The notes below the pieces were generated by a model. That model made no database searches, was not told the origin of the DNA, and saw only the letters and a list, made by a program, of their open reading frames with translations. A DNA stretch of 64,000 nt from the NCBI RefSeq assembly GCF_009870125.1, contig NC_046680.1, forward strand, positions 13,287,501-13,351,500, in the 5' to 3' direction. The position numbers were made by a program, and so were the translations under genes. This document shows positions 56,157 through 64,000 of this stretch, piece by piece; within the stretch, counting starts at the first letter, position 1, and every line of letters begins with the position of its first letter. Source of the DNA: Drosophila pseudoobscura (lineage: Eukaryota > Arthropoda > Insecta > Diptera > Drosophilidae).

Positions 56157-56965
56157 ATGCATTTAAACAAATTTCGAGTATTAGCTAAATTCCAAAAAAG
56201 GTATGAATGCAAATCAATTCTTCTCTAACAATATAATGTGTATCGATATCCGTTTTCAGTATTTGTGGCTGCAATGAGCGGATACCAAAGCCTCATCCTT
56301 GCTATTTAAAATTATCCAAGATTTCCGAAAATCGGATGGGCCAAACACTTCACCAAAAGTTCGAGGTGAGAACCACCCCCTTTTTTTAAGTAAGATTATC
56401 GTATTGATTACGTTTTATCTAGTTGAGCCAAGCAACGTTCTACCGTCGATGTATACATAGCTGTAGTAAAGACCAAGGCGATGGCTTCCACAAGGATCTG
56501 ACTGATATCAAGACATATTTGAAAAAGACCAAAAGCTTGGAGAGGAAGTACGAGTTTTTGATAGCTCTTCGGGAACACAATACTGAATTGTATTACCGCT
56601 ATTTTTGCGAAAGCCCATCTCAAGTGATATCGATCCTGAGTGGAGCCAGGGGGATGGACCATGAGGCGATGCCAATCAACGTTCAAAATCAGAACCTAAG
56701 TGCCATTCAAATGGAAACTCCGTGTTCGTCAGCCTTAAAGATATGTAAAATGGACGGGCAACATATTCTTACTGAATCAGTTATGGATATAGTGGGTATC
56801 AACCTAAAGAATTCTGTCGATGGGAAAATGAACAAAAGCGTCCTCGGAGAGACCAAAAAACTAAATATTTCATCTGAGAAACTAGAAGCACCGGAGTTAC
56901 ACTTGGAAAGGATCAAGGAAGTTTACAAATACGGTCCCAGAAACCGCAATCTCTATGTAAGTTGA
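56157..56965 (+). CDS. Unidentified three-exon gene; weak malic-enzyme-like segment
   Basis: Exons 56157-56200, 56260-56365 and 56423-56965 join in frame to 230 residues. The start MHLNKFRVLAKFQKS looks like a mitochondrial presequence. One segment, LERKYEFLIALREHNTELYYRYF, resembles the malic-enzyme N-terminal stretch in which the pattern L-x-K-Y-x-F-L-x-x-L-R-x-x-N-x-x-L-(F/Y)-Y occurs. The downstream nucleotide-binding parts of malic enzyme are absent and the rest is unlike any family I know. A GTAAGT at 56957 follows the last codons, so a further 3' exon may exist, but I found none in frame before the Pfk promoter. It may be a diverged, testis-type or decaying gene. The exon model is better supported than the function. 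Confidence 0.5.
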
Positions 56966-58324
56966 ATTATTCATTTTAGCTTTTACGTTCCGTTACGATT
57001 TCAAAAGAAATCAATAAGATACGATAACTGCCGGCATACACCGCTGGCCCCCGTGGTTCATCACTAGAAGAGAAAGCTCGGAGCTTTTACTCGCAGCGCT
57101 CAACAGCTGAGCAGCAATAGCTGTTCTTCACACACACACTAGCCTGTGGGTTGAACGTAAACAAAACGAGTCCAGAGCGCTTAATCGCTACCATCCGCAG
57201 AGATAAAACTTATCTTATCTTAGAGTCAGTGCCGTGTAAATCCAAACAACGCCCACATTGCATCAGACTTATCAGTCGCGCTTCGATATTTGATTTGATT
57301 TAAAATAAGAAATAAAACTAAACACATTAGCAACGAACTAGTTCCACTAGTTTCACAGTGGTACCACCCTGTCAGAAAAACTACCGCGACGTGGCAACTC
57401 TGAGTCTTGTTTTTCATTTGACATTGTAATTTTGGAAAAATTTTTGTAAACAAAAAAAAATCAAAAAAAATCAGCTGGTTTTTAAAAAATAAAATAAAAT
57501 GTTTTCCGGAATTATTCTGGATTTGTAAAAAAAAGAAACCACCTGTGTCAAAAAAATTCAAATTTAAAAAACGTGTGTAGGTCAAGGTCATTTTAAGGTC
57601 ACGTGTGTAGAAGCAAGGTTAAAGTGAAGGTCATGTCGCAAAATGACGTAAAATGTACATTTTTTTTTAAATGTAAAGTAAAAAAATGAAAACAAAACCT
57701 ATCGAAGATAACAAAAACGAATAAAGAGATTTTTTTATGTACGTACGTACATACATATTTATGACTATCGAACCTGTACATACAGCATACATACATACAT
57801 TTACCTTAGAAAGCATGTTTAAGCTTTTTTATGTATGTGTGTGTGTATATTCCAGATCAAACTTAGCTTTAAATGAACTTTTTGCAATCGCTTCCCATTC
57901 GAAAAAATATTAAAAAATATTAACAAATTCCGTCGATGCATCGAGCATCGATGTTTTTCTGCCGATGTTTACTGATGTTGTATCGATGTTTTGCAAAACA
58001 TCGTTAGTTTAATTTCGCTGATAAAGAGCACGGAACGGAACCGGAGAATACTTATTTTATTAATAACTCTTTGGATATAATATTTATCCCCACCGCCCCT
58101 CCTGTGACAGTCTCCCGCCTCTCTGCGCCTTTGGACTGATTGGAGAAAAGGAAAGGACTTTATAGGGTGTATAAAACAACAATCTCTATAATCTCCCTTC
58201 CAGTGGGTGTTTTCGGGGCCAGTGTGTGTGTGTCTGTGTGTGTACGCGCCCACCGGTAGCGAAGAAAGACGTTAACAGTCACAATTAAAATTTTATCAAA
58301 GAATTAATTCAAAGAAAATTCGCC
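56966..58324. other. Intergenic DNA and Pfk promoter and leader
   Basis: A cluster of AAGGTCA sites at 57582-57633 lies about 700 bases upstream of the Pfk start. CATCGATG-type motifs recur at about 57930-58000 (five copies of ATCGATG or close variants). The Pfk leader probably runs from near there to 58324. No coding gene is visible. Confidence 0.55.
57582..57633 (+). promoter_or_regulatory. Cluster of three ERR-type half-sites with an E-box upstream of Pfk
   Basis: TCAAGGTCA at 57582-57590, TTAAGGTCA at 57593-57601 and TGAAGGTCA at 57625-57633 all match the extended monomer half-site (TNAAGGTCA) bound by estrogen-related receptor and FTZ-F1-type receptors. A CACGTG E-box at 57600-57605 overlaps the second site, and another ACGTG lies at 57571-57575. 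Drosophila ERR is known to activate glycolytic genes including Pfk. Confidence 0.6.
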
Positions 58325-63127
<4,803 letters not shown>

Positions 63128-64000
63128 ACGAACTCACGATGATGAAGCTGCCCATCCACGTTTGATTTTTTTGCATTGCCCAGTGTAACTTGCTAAAGCA
63201 CCATCTATTCTTCTATCCTTCGAATCTATCTCAATGATTGTTTTTAGTTTACAAACGCAACAAGCTATGGCCTAAGTTTTAAATACATTTGATCCGTTTT
63301 TGTCATCTCTGCTACTGCTGGTCGCGACGATCAGATCGATATTTGGGTCTAGGCCACTCTCTAAAGGCCTCCACACAAATGGTCCCATGACAGCGCCCGC
63401 ATAGCATACGAAAGTATTCATTTTAAATACATAATTTATTTATATTTCCTACTCATTTATGATTCGCTTCCTACTATTACACACACAACTATTTTGAGTC
63501 TGTCGAATTTGATTATTGAATGCCAATCATTTCATCAAAGTTCAGAAAAGTACATATACGAGTATGTACATCCCTTAACCGTTGATTCTACATTGCAGCT
63601 GCTCGCATGGGTCTTCACAGCACCGTCTATTAATGGACGCCAATCGTATGTTATCGTAAATTGTTGGTTTATCTACGCCCCCACCAGCTATATATTAAAT
63701 GTTAAACTATTTATACAACAATTTATCGTAGTGAAATCTATGGCAAATCTCCCAAAAATGTTACGCCACACCAAATGTTTTTCCGAGTATTGTTGTTGAA
63801 CCAAACAATGAAATACATATTGATATCGCTAAATACTAAATACATACTCAACGACCTGTACTCATAATGTGCATCAAATTTGTTTGAAACCAACAGTATT
63901 TCTTTTTGGGAACCACAGCCATCGTTTGTTCTATAAAGAGGGTTTCGTCTCATTAGAGAGGGAGAAGAAGAGCAACACTATAAAAGAGTCCCAAGTGCTC
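63128..64000. other. Pfk 3' UTR and downstream DNA
   Basis: The Pfk 3' UTR probably ends near one of the AATAC/ATAAT signals around 63420-63440. The remainder is AT-rich with no credible gene. A TATAAAAG near 63979 at the right edge might be a TATA box of the next plus-strand gene. Confidence 0.4.

Noticed and set aside
57571-57633. AGGTCA repeats read as a simple tandem repeat
   Set aside because: The flanking bases and spacing differ between copies, so a binding-site cluster explains them better than slippage; kept as a finding.

Overview
This is a Drosophila (fruit fly) nuclear genome window. The genes are split by short introns with fly-type splice sites, intergenic DNA is AT-rich with many (CA)n and ATGT-type microsatellites, and at least fourteen genes match known Drosophila genes over their full length. 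It is not D. melanogaster itself. The proteins differ moderately, and the gene order joins two blocks that lie apart in that species. I favour another Sophophora species, perhaps of the obscura group, but the species cannot be settled from the sequence alone.

Left block, about 1-20.8 kb, matches the D. melanogaster 59E-F region. It holds a 5' part of an unidentified minus-strand gene, a four-span membrane protein, Pi3K59F (Vps34) head-to-head with Rrp4, the zinc-finger gene pita with the caspase gene Dcp-1 nested on the other strand of its first intron, levy (COX6A), wmd (STRAP), AIMP3, and a head-to-head pair of gustatory receptor genes.

Right block, about 22.5-64 kb, matches the 46E region. 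It holds egr (the fly TNF), two tandem intronless sugar-transporter genes, a large secreted protein with many dibasic sites and a ten-cysteine C-terminal region, Jra (Jun), an MRT4-type ribosome assembly factor, 14-3-3zeta with two mutually exclusive exons, a small unidentified three-exon gene, and Pfk with three mutually exclusive exons. The join between the blocks, at about 20.75-22.7 kb, must hold a rearrangement breakpoint relative to D. melanogaster.

The genes do not form one pathway. The observations most worth following are: an in-frame 109-codon open frame directly behind the Jra stop codon (stop-codon readthrough or a dicistronic message); a tight cluster of ERR-type nuclear receptor sites with ACGTG cores upstream of Pfk; GC-AG donors on two of the three Pfk cassette exons; mosaic identity between the two transporter genes, suggesting gene conversion; an undescribed dispersed repeat with at least four copies; and the possible prohormone at 36.3-39.8 kb. 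I saw no LTR element, other virus-like element, tRNA, rRNA or CRISPR array.
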